From contig NW_006383023.1 of assembly GCF_000221225.1 (NCBI RefSeq), positions 2,170,001-2,234,000 of the forward strand: a stretch of 64,000 nt of DNA. Reading direction: 5' to 3'. Below the pieces are notes generated by a model. That model ran no database searches, was not told the DNA's origin, and saw only the letters and a list, made by a program, of their open reading frames with translations. Made by a program: the position numbers and the translations under genes. The DNA comes from Thermochaetoides thermophila DSM 1495. Taxonomy: Eukaryota > Ascomycota > Sordariomycetes > Sordariales > Chaetomiaceae. This document shows positions 32,700-44,604 of the stretch, in pieces (position 1 is the first letter of the stretch; every line of letters starts with the position of its first letter).

Positions 32700-34899
32700 A
32701 CGACCCTTCTAGAGTGCATTTCAAGCGTGATGAGAAAGAAAGGTATTGGATCCTTCTTCTTTCGTTTTATAGGCTATGAGCATTCATCGCCGCTGGCGAT
32801 TGCGATTAACATAAGAACCCGCCAAGGTGCTTTGTGTTAAACCTCCCTCTACCGATGATGATGAGCACCCTTCGGCGTTGGTGGTTAGGTTGGGAAAGGT
32901 TTTGAAAGGACACTGGATGGATGGATGGATGGATGGATGGATGGATGGATACACCCGACGTTGATCATGTGCCGGAACCAACATCCGACTACTACTAATT
33001 TCTCGGGGTGTCGATCCCACATTTTCTTACTTACAGGGCTATTAGCTATCACGGTTGCTAGCTCGGATACTGGCTTCTACTGGAGTTTGGTCGGAGGGTA
33101 ACTTGCTAAGGAAAAGGTAACTGAACTAAACCTTGAGATTGTGACTGAGCAACAGACATGGCATTGGGTTGAGAGGTAATAGTGTTACCTGGAATTTGTT
33201 GAACGCATGGAATACATGGACCTCGGCCTATATGATTATATTGGGAACTGGCTTGCGCACTTTGCTATACGTATATGCAAAGGAACATAGTAAGATTAAA
33301 TATCGATTGAGATTAAAATCCCTACTTGGTGTTTCGAGGATGTTCTTGATGCCTTTCGTTGTCTCCTATGTTCGAACGCTGTGGCCAACATCATGGTTGA
33401 GGTTATTGATGGCTTCCTCCGAACCCCAATTTATAGTAAGCTTTATTTACTTCTCTGTGCAGTTATTTGAGCTGATACTAACGCCTAAGACGCTTGATCT
33501 ACCTGACCAGCCCTGCTTTTCGCGATCAGAGATGTCCAACCATCACTGCATCTTTGCCTTGACCATGACTCCGGCCTCGATAGACTGCTCAAGTCTTAAT
33601 ATCGCCAGAAGGATACATCCCGTCGGTTAGCACATCCATCTCTGCAGCGAATCAAAAGTTGAATAAGCCCCATTCTCTACAAGTCCTGTGACATTCACTC
33701 AGGCTTCCTATTGCTCATGGTTCGATCAGGTTCGTCGATGATCAAAAGCGTTGAATTGGCATTAACTCTGTTGCTTAGTATGGCCACTGCCCTCTGGTAG
33801 TGATTGGTCGGCTTCATTCCGAATATGCCTTAAAAAAAACGTTCGCACGCCCGGATATACTTCCCCCGTGAACAGTGCTGGTTCCTCAGCTCTGGTTGCC
33901 CTGCAGACGGTGATATCAGTTTTGGCGCTGTTAAGACGGCACAACAGATCCATGCGGAGACTTTTTGCCAAGACGAAGTATCCCACTATCACCTACGGGC
34001 AGTGGCTGCTAACCCTGGGTGCCAAAAGCCCCACAGTCCAGGGTTAAGCGTGGGCCAGCAGCCGCGAGTCTGGCGTGTGCGTCAACACTGGCGCCGGCAC
34101 TGTAAAACGCGTCTGGCTCATCATCTTTTTTTCTTTCATCGCCTCGCGGACTATATGCGCCCTGAAGATGCGTCTGCAATTTCAATGATTCTCGAAGGCC
34201 AGCAATTTTATCCAGATCTGTTTTTATTTTCAAACACCGTTCTGTCTCTGTATTCTCTTCCGTCGTACCTACAATTTGGCCGGGGATACATCGTATATAG
34301 GTAACGGTGGACGCGAATTGTTTCATTTCAAATCATCGCTTCCTAGCGTCTTGATTTCAACGCATCCGCCCGCGACTCACGACGTAAACTGCGGGCAGGT
34401 AGAGAGGGAGCAGCGATTGAGTGTGTGGCGACCACAGTACTTCAAACGATTGCCTTAGCGACTCAATAAATCCGACTCTGTGAGGTCAACTGCGAAATCA
34501 TCGCTCTTTCCAGGAGTAGGGCTCTCTTCCTACGTCTTTTTTTTTTTTTGATTACCCACTTCATCCATATATTGGCTCACTTTTCCCTGATTTGATTTAT
34601 TATACCTACTCTTCTTCATCCCAGCCTTCATTCATCTCACTTAGCAAACTCCTCAAACGACTTTTTCTTACCCCTCAACGCCATCGACTCGCAGCAACGT
34701 TAAACCGGGCTTGCAGGCGTCCTTCCTCAGACAATGCCTCATCGTCTCACACACGGACACTAACACTGACCCTGACCTTGTCTGTTCCTGGTTCCTGGTC
34801 CCCCACGCGTCGTCGCTCGGACAAAGCGAGCCGATCTCCTCTTTTCCGGTTTCTTACTCTGTTTGTCTTGCTCAACCAGCGGTGTGCAGCCTATCGGCG
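32700..34899. other. 2.2-kb intergenic region upstream of SUZ12
   Basis: No supported gene. The left end is the 3' flank of the F-box gene. The right end (about 34470-34899) is a pyrimidine-rich leader with a T run at 34538-34550. The open frames at 33169-33630 and 34002-34304 lack protein-family features. Confidence 0.5.
32914..32950. repeat. (TGGA)n tetranucleotide repeat
   Basis: About nine TGGA units about 215 bases after the F-box gene stop codon. Simple repeat. Confidence 0.92.
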
Positions 34900-37379
34900 A
34901 TGACAGCAAATACCCGTCATCGCGGCCTGCCTTTCCTGCATCGGAACTGGCTCAAGGCCACGAACCACTGGTCCAAGATGGGGAATAAGGCGTCGTCACA
35001 GGCGCAGAAGCGGTCGCAGTCGCAGACAGGCGACTCGGCTACTTCCAGACCGGCAACAGATGGTAGCGGCAGTCAGCAGCAGCAAAATGAGTCCCAACAA
35101 GAAGAAGAACGCGCCACCAAGCGCCGGCGCATCTCCAACGACTACGACGGGTTCCCTCTCTACGAGAACTACGCCAGTACCCAGCGCGCGCTGCGCATCG
35201 AAGTCCTGAAGATCAGCCACAAGGACGCGCCGCGCTGGAAGAACGGCATCACAGCCATGAACGGCTCCGGAATCACGGCAGCGCCCGTAGACATCCGTAA
35301 CATTGCGCAGATTAAAGCCCGCTGCAAGCTAACCATCTACGGGCACCGCAACGGGGAGCAGATCGTCCTGCACGTGGACAGCCAGCTCTGCGATATCCGG
35401 GTGTTCAAGAACTCCGCGGGCGCGGCGCCCATGGTTAGGTTTGCCAATATGAGGCCATTTAGTATCCCGGAGGAGAAAATTTTCCTCGAGAGGGAGGATG
35501 ATTCCGTGTTTGGGCTGGCTAAGTGTTATTCGGTTAGCGTGGAGCTCGAATCGGCGGGGGATCCGAGCTGGCCGCCGAAGGAGTTGGTTCCGCCGACGAG
35601 TGATGAGGAGACTTTCTACAATAAGGGGCTGCTGCCGCAGAGGCAGTGGGTGCTTACGGCGAATATCGCGGATATTTATGAGAGTCGGAATCGCAAGTCG
35701 GTTAGGTTGAGGATCAAGAAGCATGCACAGCAGGATATGGCGACAAATTTTTTGATGGATATGGATGTGCGGTGGTTGACGCCTATTTCGAGTCTGGCGA
35801 GGGCGAAGGAGCAGGCGAAGGATATCCAGCCTTCGATTGTGGCTATTGATCCGGATAATCCTATCCCTCTGCTGGTCAATGGCCCTGCTGCGGCGAATGC
35901 GAACGGCGTTAACGGCCAGCACGCTCCCAAACCCGAGTGCGACACCCAGCCAAACGGCACCCATAATGAGGGCACATCAGCAGAAGAACCCGCCGAAGGC
36001 GAACTCACCCCCAGCCGCTCGCGCCGCGCGCGTCAAGAAATCAACTACAACGTCAAACAGCTCTGGAACAACGCCGTCGGTCGCGAAACCCGCAACAACA
36101 GCAACAAGCGTCGCCGCGGAGGGGCCTACGGTGAGGATCACCCTCCATCCGACGACCGCTCCATCACGTACTTGCTCCCGCCAGAGCAAGTGCATACCGA
36201 CAAGTTCGCCTGCCTGATCTGCGGCGCGGAGAATGAGCGGCTGAGTCAGCTCAGAGCACATTACATGTGTCATCCACAGTATGACTTCTATTTTGAGTAT
36301 AAGCCCAAGATGGGGGGGTATTATGTGACTGTGAAGCCGACGGCACGGGAGGGTGAGAGGGATGGAGAGGGGTTGAGGCCGAGGGTGTATCAGCTAGGGT
36401 TGCCAGTGAAGCCGCTGGATTTGGAGAGGTATGTGGAGGGGGATGAGTCGTGGGTGACGAGTAGACTCGGGCCGGAGAATGGGAGAGAGGTAATGCTGCC
36501 GGGGAGAGGAGTAAGTTCACTGCCACTACCACAACTCGACGTCATCCTACTGACCATGATGCTAACCCCCTTAATAGGTACCCAAAAAGCCCCTCCGCCG
36601 CCCCAAACGCCGTCCTCTCCTAGTCCCCAAAACCACCCAACCCCTCTTCGACCCCCTCTCTAAAGTCCAGCTCTTACCAGGCCAACCCCTCCCCCAACAC
36701 CCCATCGACGACTCCTGGCTCCTCTTAAAACATCGCGACAACCTGCAAGATTTCATCGACCTGCGTCCGGAAGAAAAAGAGTTCCTGCAGGAATGGGACG
36801 CCTTCATTTTGCGCAGACATATTTCGTCGGAGCAGTACCTGCCTAGGTATTTTCTGAGGTTTGTTCGTGAAAAAGCGGACTGGTTGGTGAGTAAACGGAG
36901 TCGGGGGGAGGAGTTTTCGAAGTTGGTGGCAACGCTGTTGGCTAGGAGGGTGTTGCCGGAGAGGGTGGTGATTGAGGCGACGCAGGTGTTGAATGATGCT
37001 AGGGGAAGGTTGAGGGAGCAAGGGGGAGTTATTGAGGGGGAGGGGGAGGGACAGAGGAAAAAAGTAACGGGTGGTTGTTGTGTGAAGTGTGGGGAGCCCG
37101 TGCCGGTGTGTGGGATGGTCGTGTGTGGGGTGAAGGTATGGTCCCTTCCTCTGTTTTATTATCTCACTGTCTTTTTTTTTTTTTTTTTGGGTGCTGACTG
37201 AAAGTTAGGAGTGCACCGCCCGCCTCTACCACGACACATGCGTCGATAACCCCGAGCAAGCCCGCCTGGAGGGGAGACATTGGAAGTGTGCCGACTGCCG
37301 TATCAAGTGCCAACAACAACAACAACAGCAGCAGCAACAGGAACTGCAACAAGCACAGCAGCTACAGCAGCGCTCGTAG
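34900..37379 (+). CDS. suz12: SUZ12-type Polycomb (PRC2) protein: zinc finger, VEFS box and PHD finger
   Basis: Exons 34900-36510, 36578-37135 and 37209-37379 encode 779 residues; introns are 67 nt (GTAAGT, GCTAAC branch) and 73 nt. Su(z)12 is the scaffold subunit of PRC2, which methylates H3K27. Visible features: basic N-terminus (KRRR about 70-75); C2H2 finger C438-x2-C441-x12-H454-x3-H458 with the Su(z)12-type CLICGAENERLSQLRAHYMCH sequence; VEFS box at about 580-690 (FLQEWDAFILRRH, YLPRYFLRFVREKADWLV); then a PHD-type finger with C705, C708, C720, C725, H731, C734, C750 and C753; and a glutamine-rich end. The stop used here is TAG at 37377, but the same frame continues open to TAA at 37533-37535 (see findings). 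Start choice is uncertain: ATG 34900 versus an internal MGNKASS start. The PRC2 assignment rests on the finger plus VEFS box. Confidence 0.86.
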
Positions 37380-37535
37380 GACGGGCAGCAGCTGCAGCAG
37401 TCGTTGTTGCAGCTGCATGAACAGCGTCACAAAGAAGAGATGCCGCGGAAGAGTACACTCAGGAAGAGGACGCTTTTTGCGGGGGAGAAGAAAACTGTTA
37501 GTTGGGATCGGAGTGTTAGGGGAGCGGGGAAGTAA
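37380..37535 (+). other. In-frame open extension beyond the SUZ12 TAG stop
   Basis: After TAG (37377-37379) the frame runs 51 codons without a stop to TAA at 37533. It begins Gln/Leu-rich, continuing the preceding glutamine tract, and ends in an ordered-looking basic segment (RKSTLRKRTLFAGEKKTVSW). This looks like coding sequence separated from the gene by one stop codon. No intron of normal length removes the TAG. Confidence 0.55.
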
Positions 37536-38344
37536 AGTAGTGCGGGTGAGCTGCTCGGGTAGAGAGTGAGGTGTTTAGGAGGTTTCTGGGTTCGGATGGT
37601 CATAATACTAAGCAGATGAAGTAATCTGGAGTGAGTTTTGGGTTAGGCTCAAAAGGGAGTAGAGGACGGAAGAGTTACTCTTCGGTAATGCACATTTATG
37701 GTTACACGGACCTACACATACTTAACTTGGCTGTATCTATTTCCCTTTTAGCTGTACATTTTTCTGGCATGGTAGAGGCGGACTGGTCATCTCAAGAAAT
37801 TCAGTAATAAAGTTTTTTTTTTAAAAAAACCATGGTTAGCTCAAGGTTTAGTGTCTGCTTATTGAGGTTGAGTGATTTTCTCCATGACACTGGCCATCAT
37901 TTTTACCTTGGGTTCAAGAGATGAGCCTAGAGACTCAATTCTGGGATGATCGGATGATGAAAGGATTGCTGAAGATCAGCCGATGTGGTTAAAGACCCCG
38001 CGAGATATCAACACCCCAAGAACGGACTTATTATTTTCAACAACCTTGTAATTCCAGCGGTCTCGCAGCAATGCCATATTCATGATTCGGACGGATGCAT
38101 ACACGCACTCATTAACCTAAAAGCCAAACCTGCCATTATAAAGCCCAGTCTGGTGATGGTCGCAGTGTAACTCGCAGCAAGGAAGCAAACTACCATGAAC
38201 CCTGCCCTAGCTCAATAAATGATCCCCATGCCCAACCCAGCCCAAATCCATGACATGACATACCTACCCAAACGCCTCATCCAGCCCAGCTTAATCCCTA
38301 AAAAAAAAAAAAAAAAAAAAAACCATACGAACACCAATACCATT
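37536..38344. other. 3' flanks of convergent SUZ12 and MCX1
   Basis: No gene. It contains a T8/A7 junction near 37808-37830 and an uninterrupted run of 23 A at 38300-38322, which on the MCX1 strand is a T23 tract about 23 bases after the stop codon. Confidence 0.55.
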
Positions 38345-40223
38345 TCACGCACCACTCAACCCAGCCTCCCTCCACCCCTCGAAACTCTCCTGGCCCAAAT
38401 GTCCCCCACCGCTCCCCGACCCTTCAGGCATCTCCCCAAACCCCTCATCCTCCTCCCTCAACCGCCTCTCACACTCCGCCCTCCCCTCCCGCCCCCAATA
38501 CCCCGCCTTCTCTTTTCCCTTCACACATCCCTCGGTAATCAACACATACGGCATCGGCGCATCAAACATGGGCTCGGCCAACACCCTTTCCATCTCCATC
38601 TTGAGTCCCCTGGCTCCTGTCTCATTCTTCATCGCATTCTCCGCGATTGCCCACAGTGCGCGGCGCGTGAAGTACAGCCGGGAGGGGTACGTTTCGAAAA
38701 GCGCGGTGTACTGGGCTACCAAAGAATTACGCGGTTCGGTGAGGATGCGGTAGAGTTCATGGAGGGTCAAAGGGGACAAGGCACATATGTTGTGCAAGCG
38801 GCCGATGAGTTCAGGAATGAAACCGTAGGCTTGGAGGTCTTGCGGGGTGGTCAGGTCAAGAGGCGTGAAGTTGGCAGATTGTGGGGACGAGGGCTGGAAG
38901 GGGAGGTGGGCGTAGAGTTCAGGAGGTAAGAGGGATTGTGTGCCGGAGAGGGACATGTTGTTGGCGTAGGAGGGGCGTATGTCGGAGGTGAAGCCGATGG
39001 AAGGTTTCGCGACACGGCGCAGGACGCATTTGTCGAGGCCGACGAAGGCCCCGCAGAAGACGAAGAGGATGTTGGTTGTATCGACGATATATTGTTCGAC
39101 TTTGCCTGTGGGAGGGGGGGAAGACTGGGGGGTTGACGAGTGGGAGGTATAGCCCGGGCCGGAGCCGCCAGAGCCGCCGGAGGGTTGGGTGGGGGGGGCG
39201 TTGCGTGAAGATCGGTGGTCTTTGACGTTGATGGTGACTTTTGTGCCTTCGACTAGCTTGAGGAGGGCTTGTTGGACGCCCTCGCCGCCGACATCGCGGC
39301 CGTTGACGGTTTCTTTCTTCGCGATCTTGTCGAACTCGTCGAGGACGACGATGCCGTGCTCGGCGGCCTTGACATCATAGTTGGCTTCGATCAGTAGGCG
39401 CTCGATGCAGGACTCGACGTCCTGGCCGATGTAGCCGGCTTGCGTGAAGGAGTTGCAGTCGCTGATGGTGAAGGGTACGTTGAGCTTCTTGCTGAGGGTC
39501 CTGGGGAATCATAGGTTAGCGCTGCGACCTCTAATTTGGAGGGTGTGACACTCACTCAAGGATGTAAGTCTTCCCCACGCCAGTCGGACCAATCAAAAGT
39601 AGATTGCTCTTGTCAATCTTGACGTGTTCTGTAGGGGAGAAGTCCTCCGGCGCAGCATAGTAATCATTCGCCAGGGGCTCGAAGAGACCCTCTCCCATAG
39701 CCGAATGGGCAGATGAAGACCCCCTCAAAGAAGCCGATGATGACGTCTCATGCATCCCAATAAACTCCTCATCCGCGGCCATCGCAAAATTAGCCCTCTC
39801 AAACGCCTCCCTATCCTCTGCATACTTCTGCCTAGCCGCCTTCTCTCTCAATCTTTGCTCCTGCATCTCCAATGTCTGCCTTCGCCGCAAGTTCTGGTAA
39901 TGATTAAAAATCACCGAGCATATCGTCTTCTTAGCCCTCTCTTGCCCAACGACATAGTCATCCACTCGTCTCTTTAGGTCGCGCGGGTAGAATTGCGGGA
40001 CGCCGAACTGATTCTTCGAAAAGATGGGGCCGCGGCCCGTTTCCTGGCTCGGGTCGTAGCTGGTTGTGTAGCCCGAGCTGAAGTACTGCGAGCGTCGTGG
40101 AGCTGAGAGCAGGGCACGCGTCGTCGCGAAAGAGGAGCGCTGTTGACCAATTTGGGGGAGGCGAGTGAGCCGCAACGTCGCGGCGTACCGCAGGACGGAG
40201 CGCGGCCGAACTAGGACCGACAT
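38345..40223 (-). CDS. MCX1: Mitochondrial ClpX-type AAA+ unfoldase (Mcx1)
   Basis: Exons 40223-39556 and 39500-38345 encode 607 residues; the 55-nt intron (GTGAGT) splits the Glu codon right after Walker A. Mcx1 is the mitochondrial-matrix ClpX homologue that unfolds proteins and, in yeast, activates 5-aminolevulinate synthase. The first 55 or so residues are Arg/Ser-rich with no acidic residue, a matrix-targeting signal. Walker A GPTGVGKT is at 212-219 and Walker B LDEFD at about 276-280. The ClpX-type segments SFTQAGYIGQDVES and VNVKDH/TNILFVFCGAFVGL are present. The bacterial zinc-binding N-domain is absent, as in yeast Mcx1. Between the Walker motifs and the C-domain lies a Gly/Ser/Pro insertion (about 310-335), and the C-terminus is Gly/Ser/Glu-rich. 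It is convergent with SUZ12. Confidence 0.94.
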
Positions 40224-42147
40224 GTTGGCGACAGAGATATGATCATGGGCGGGCAGCGGTCGGCTGCGTCGGCTGGAAGCTCTTATCGGTGTGTCGGTGA
40301 AAAGATGAAAGAAAAGTAAACAATCAAAAAGAGACTCGAAATATTCCCAGATGAGTGCTCTACTATCTAAAGATAAGCAAACTCCTCTCGTTGCAAGCCG
40401 TGATCGCTCAGGTCCGGGGAAACTTCCGATAGCCCGTCACGAGCACATGTGTCGGGACGCGGCAACGATGGAATGAAGTGTGAGATAGCAGAGATGACGG
40501 CAGCGCCCTCGATGCGGTGGCGTTATCGCAGGGGGAGCTCCAGCGCCAATGTGGGGATGCCACACTGCCAACCCGAACCCCCAGATCTAGACCCCGGCCG
40601 GAGGTCTCGCCAAGGGCAGCGGAGGATCCACCGCAACTGCAGCTGCAACGCTGCCCTGCGAGCCTTCCCGATGCACCGGGCTCCGGTGCCGCACTTGCTT
40701 TTGACATCTGCTGTTGCGGTTGGGCTCAGTGGCAGCCTACTCGGCTGCTGGGGCTGAGATTGGGCAATTTCTGGCGTTTGGAAAGCCCCGCTGCAAGCTA
40801 CAAGTGGAGCCTGAGCTACATCCTGATACTCACCTAGCTATTGAGATAAACCTCTATCTTGTCACCTAGTTTGAAGAGCCGTCGTACCAGATTAAAACTT
40901 CACCGTAACCTATTCCTATACTAACACTACCATCCTATCTCAGCGAGCCATTGACACTTCCGGTCTGGAGGAGTTGAACAATTTCTTCCCAGCGTGAAAT
41001 GATGTTACCAGGCAGTCGCAGCTCTTAAATTCGGGCCCTCTTCAGATGCCAGACCCACCGCCATTGGCATATGCCCCCAGAACCGTAGTTTACAATGTGC
41101 TCTTTCTGTCCCAGCTTTCACTAAATGCCCGCCACAGCCTGCAAAAACAGGCTGTGGCCAAGTGGTAAAGCCGATTAATACCATTTGGTCCCTGACACAA
41201 TCGAACCAGTCCTCATGCGCTGGCCATGCATGTTTGAGGAAGACGTCCTGGTTCGATTCGGTCCAGGAGCAGCAAAACCTCGGTCAAGGTTCTAGGGCTA
41301 TGTCAGAAGCTGGACCGCCGATGCACTGATAGATCACTACTGAGTCAGTCCGTTGGCCCAAGTAAGCGCTCCTGAAGAACCAGAGTTTTCATAGCCGATG
41401 AATCTCCTCTCACCGACGAAGGGAGGAGGTGAACTTTTTGTCAGGTGGCTCGATAGATCCAATTTTTGCCCTCTCTGGTTACCTAGGTGTCCTTCTCGTC
41501 ATCATGTGTGTCTCTTGGTTTCCTCTCTCGCATAAGAGAAGATAGCTGATCAGAGCTCAAACCCAGAAATGGCAAAGGCTATGTTGCGCAGCCTGCGCCG
41601 TTTTTATTATTTATTGTTTGAGACTTTGAGGTGTTGACTTCTGCCAACCTGAGCCAACTAGTCCAGTTTGACTTCCAATAGGCTTTGCGAGAAAAATCTT
41701 CGATATCCATCATACCCCAGGTTGAACCGAAATATGCAAATCCTCTACCCTGAAACGGCCGATTCAACTGAACTTTCTCACAGTGGGTTATAAGGCTGAG
41801 CTTTCGTTAATAAGAGAAGAAGTAGCATCACCTCATCCTGGAGATTATTCTTTGATTGGTGCTACAGCTTGCTGCTTCGACAACGCGATACCTGGAAAAG
41901 CCAACACACTCGAGTGTTGACGAAGAGGTAGCCAAAATACCATGGAAGGCAACACAGAAGACAGAACTCGCCGCTGACGCTGTCCAGGCTTTTCACCCTT
42001 GATCCAGATTGTGTTTGTCCTTGTTATCCCTGACCTGTTCTCCCAATCGGCGAGAACAGGATTCTCAGAGTCATTCATCATTTATAACAACAACTTCCTT
42101 CTTTACAGCTTCAACTTGCGGTTAATCCAGCCCACATTGAAGGCAAG
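40224..42147. other. 1.9-kb intergenic region with strong inverted repeats
   Basis: No supported gene. The left end is the MCX1 promoter. Two notable structures: a perfect 11-bp hairpin (GCCACAGCCTG, loop CAAAAA, CAGGCTGTGGC) at 41131-41158, and a larger inverted repeat with 11-bp perfect outer arms (AATCGAACCAG at 41199-41209, CTGGTTCGATT at 41248-41258) plus inner TCCTCA/TGAGGA arms. tRNA-like words occur here but do not fold as a tRNA. Confidence 0.55.
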
Positions 42148-42849
42148 ATGGGCAGCCCCTGGGACGGCCTAGCGAAAGACATGGTCTTCCCTGGCAACTG
42201 GCAAATCTCTCCCCGTTCCAATTACTGCCCCAGCCCCGGCGCCATCTTGTTCTCCTTCCTCATCACCAACCTCGTTGTGACCTCCGTGGGCCTCTTCCTC
42301 GCTTTGCTGCCCCATAACCCACAAGCTCACCTGCGGCCGCTTCGCCAAGCTCGGCAAAACGCTGTCCGCTGCAACGGGAATTGCCTGCTGTCCATGCAGA
42401 TCCTGGCAAACGTGGTATACGGCGCGATTATCTGGTCCACGGAAGGGTAAGAGCATATACAGATCCACGATGCGATGATGCTGTATTCGTTCGTCCGAGG
42501 TTTGCGCTGATCGAAACCATCACTGTAGCGTGCTTTGTGGTATTCAAGAATGAATATCCGTGGATACACGCCATGATGATTCGATGGGGGCGAGCTGATG
42601 CATATGACGCAGTGGAGGGGCTTAGAAGTAGATCACGCGTTCAAAAGTCGGGGGGAGAATTGGGCGAGGATGTTTCAAGGGCCGCGCCGGCTTATATCGT
42701 CAGTCGGTTGGCTTGAGGGGTGTTGCTTAAGAGGCTGGATAAGTGAGTTGCTCCTATCTACGATGGCGATCTGGTGTTTGAAGGTTGCTGATATATGCTT
42801 ATTTGTTTATGGCCCTTCTGGCAGGTGTTCCCCGAAACTTGGGGCCTAA
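42148..42849 (+). pseudogene. Decayed or fragmentary membrane-protein gene
   Basis: An open frame from ATG 42148 begins MGSPWDGLAKDMVFPGNW, then SNYCPSPG and a hydrophobic segment (AILFSFLITNLVVTSVGLFL), and stops at 42448-42450. Further membrane-protein-like sequence (RPRFALIETITVACFVVF) continues in another frame through about 42560, and a third piece lies at 42598-42849. The first segment resembles the N-terminus of large multipass fungal membrane proteins of unknown function. The later pieces fit the same type only if frameshifts are assumed, because no normal-sized intron joins them. I read it as a gene remnant. The alternative is a short single-spanning protein of 100 residues. Confidence 0.4.
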
Positions 42850-44604
42850 TTTGCTGTCTGGATCATCTTTCCTCTGTTAGGTACGCATGTTCAGTAACTT
42901 TGTGATAGTTATATGTTCACAGGTAGTTAATTTAGTCTGTAGGGATCCTTGGAGGCATCGGTATCTGCTAACTGGAAAATGAATATGTAATTAAGAAATG
43001 GTTGAGCTTATTGACCTATGGGATATCGACGTGATCCCTGTGCTATTAGGCTTGAAAGAACTCTGGGAGCGCTCTTATATTGACAAATATCAAGCCTTTT
43101 CTTTTTTGTCTTCTTTTTTCTTTTTTGCGATGGCCTATCATTCGTGTACCAATTTTGGCGATAGGCAATCCGTATCTCCAGGACAACCCGGATGTTCTCC
43201 TTTCAACAAATCAGCGCAATAGTTTGACTGCATCTTGTATCGTGTATGCCCACAAAATGTAAGGTCAATAACACATAAATTGGCGGTTACTATGCTTTCT
43301 TCGAGATACTGCAGAACTTGGTTATCAACCAATGCGGTAAACTTTGATGGCTTATATACAGCAAAGCTTCTGGACTGGCTTTTGCTCAGTCCCCCTTGGG
43401 TTAAATCAGTGCAACAACACCTTATCTTAGAGTCAGGGGTCTTAGACTTGACCGCTAAAGCTTGCAATTGAGTTAAACCGCGACGATCTGGGGGCGCTGT
43501 TGATGTTTGGGTCCAACAAAACAAACCCACCTCTCGAATGTTCAACGTACCTCATCAAGGTTCCCAAAGCTGAGACATGCGCCAGGCACTTTTGGTTGAG
43601 CTCAACCCAAGTTCTGGCAGCCGCCGTGGACCACTCCTGTCAACCCGTTGCGGGAGCAGGGCCGCAGCTGGCGCAGCGGAGCAGTGGGGCCACTCAGGAC
43701 CCATGCAGCCCCGCCCAGCACAGGCGAACGCCCCCTCCAGCCCCTCGCGAACCTGAGATTGCTGCCCCACCATCGCCACTCCGGGCCGCTCAAAGTGAGT
43801 CGAAGGTCTGTTGATGTCCCCGAAGTGTGTCCGATGCCTGTCTAGTCCAGTCATATCCCCTCGTTCCTGGGCCGTGATAAGCATGTTGGGGCAAATGTCT
43901 AAGAATTGAGGAAAAGAAAGCCAAACGCACGCGCGCCCAACCCAATAGCAGGACCGTCGGGCGCTCCATGCGGCACAGGAGGCAAATTTGTCGCATGTCG
44001 CATCCATCCTGGCAGACATGCACAACAGACGGCAGGGCAGCCCGAATGAAATGGAATGAGAGGGGATTCTGCGACGCAATGCGATGGAATGATACGAGCT
44101 GCTTGCTTTCACGGCGGCGATTGATGCCCGATCGATCTACCATCCATGCACGGAGTTCTCCATCTTCTTGGTTGGAGCTGGGCCCATGATGATGTAATCT
44201 ATCTAGATTCCATCCATTTACATATTGTGATAACCACGCCTGTCCACGATTCCAGACGTCTAGACCCCAGAGCTCCTCCTATCCTTCTGTCCTGTTAGTG
44301 AACCTGGTCAGCTCTGCTCGTTGGAACCCCAGCTCTGCTTTTCCTACTCTAGAGGCAAAGCTCTGCTCTGCTCTCTTCCCACCAGTGACACAGCGAAGTT
44401 TGGTGCTTGGTTAAGCAGGTGCCCCGCTTCTTGTCCGGCCGTTAATCACATTCCTGCTCAGCTGTTGATTTTGAGCTGGGTGGTTTCTTGTGCTCTTCAT
44501 TTTCAGGGCGGTCCTTCCACTTCCTCCTTTAAGCGACGGCTCATCGCAGCCGAGACACCAGCTTGGATAGTGCGTCTTTCGTTGAAGAACACTAGACCGG
44601 AGCC
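42850..44604. other. 1.75-kb region upstream of the branching-enzyme gene
   Basis: No supported gene. Open frames at 43138-43545 and 43555-44112 overlap others on the opposite strand and have no family features. The last 400 bases are CT-rich with repeated AGCTCTGCT-type words (44300-44365), probably promoter and 5' UTR. Confidence 0.5.

Noticed and set aside
41150..41260. tRNA gene
   Set aside because: D-arm-like and T-loop-like words are present, but there is no 7-bp acceptor stem or anticodon arm at the right spacing, and the T-stem does not pair.
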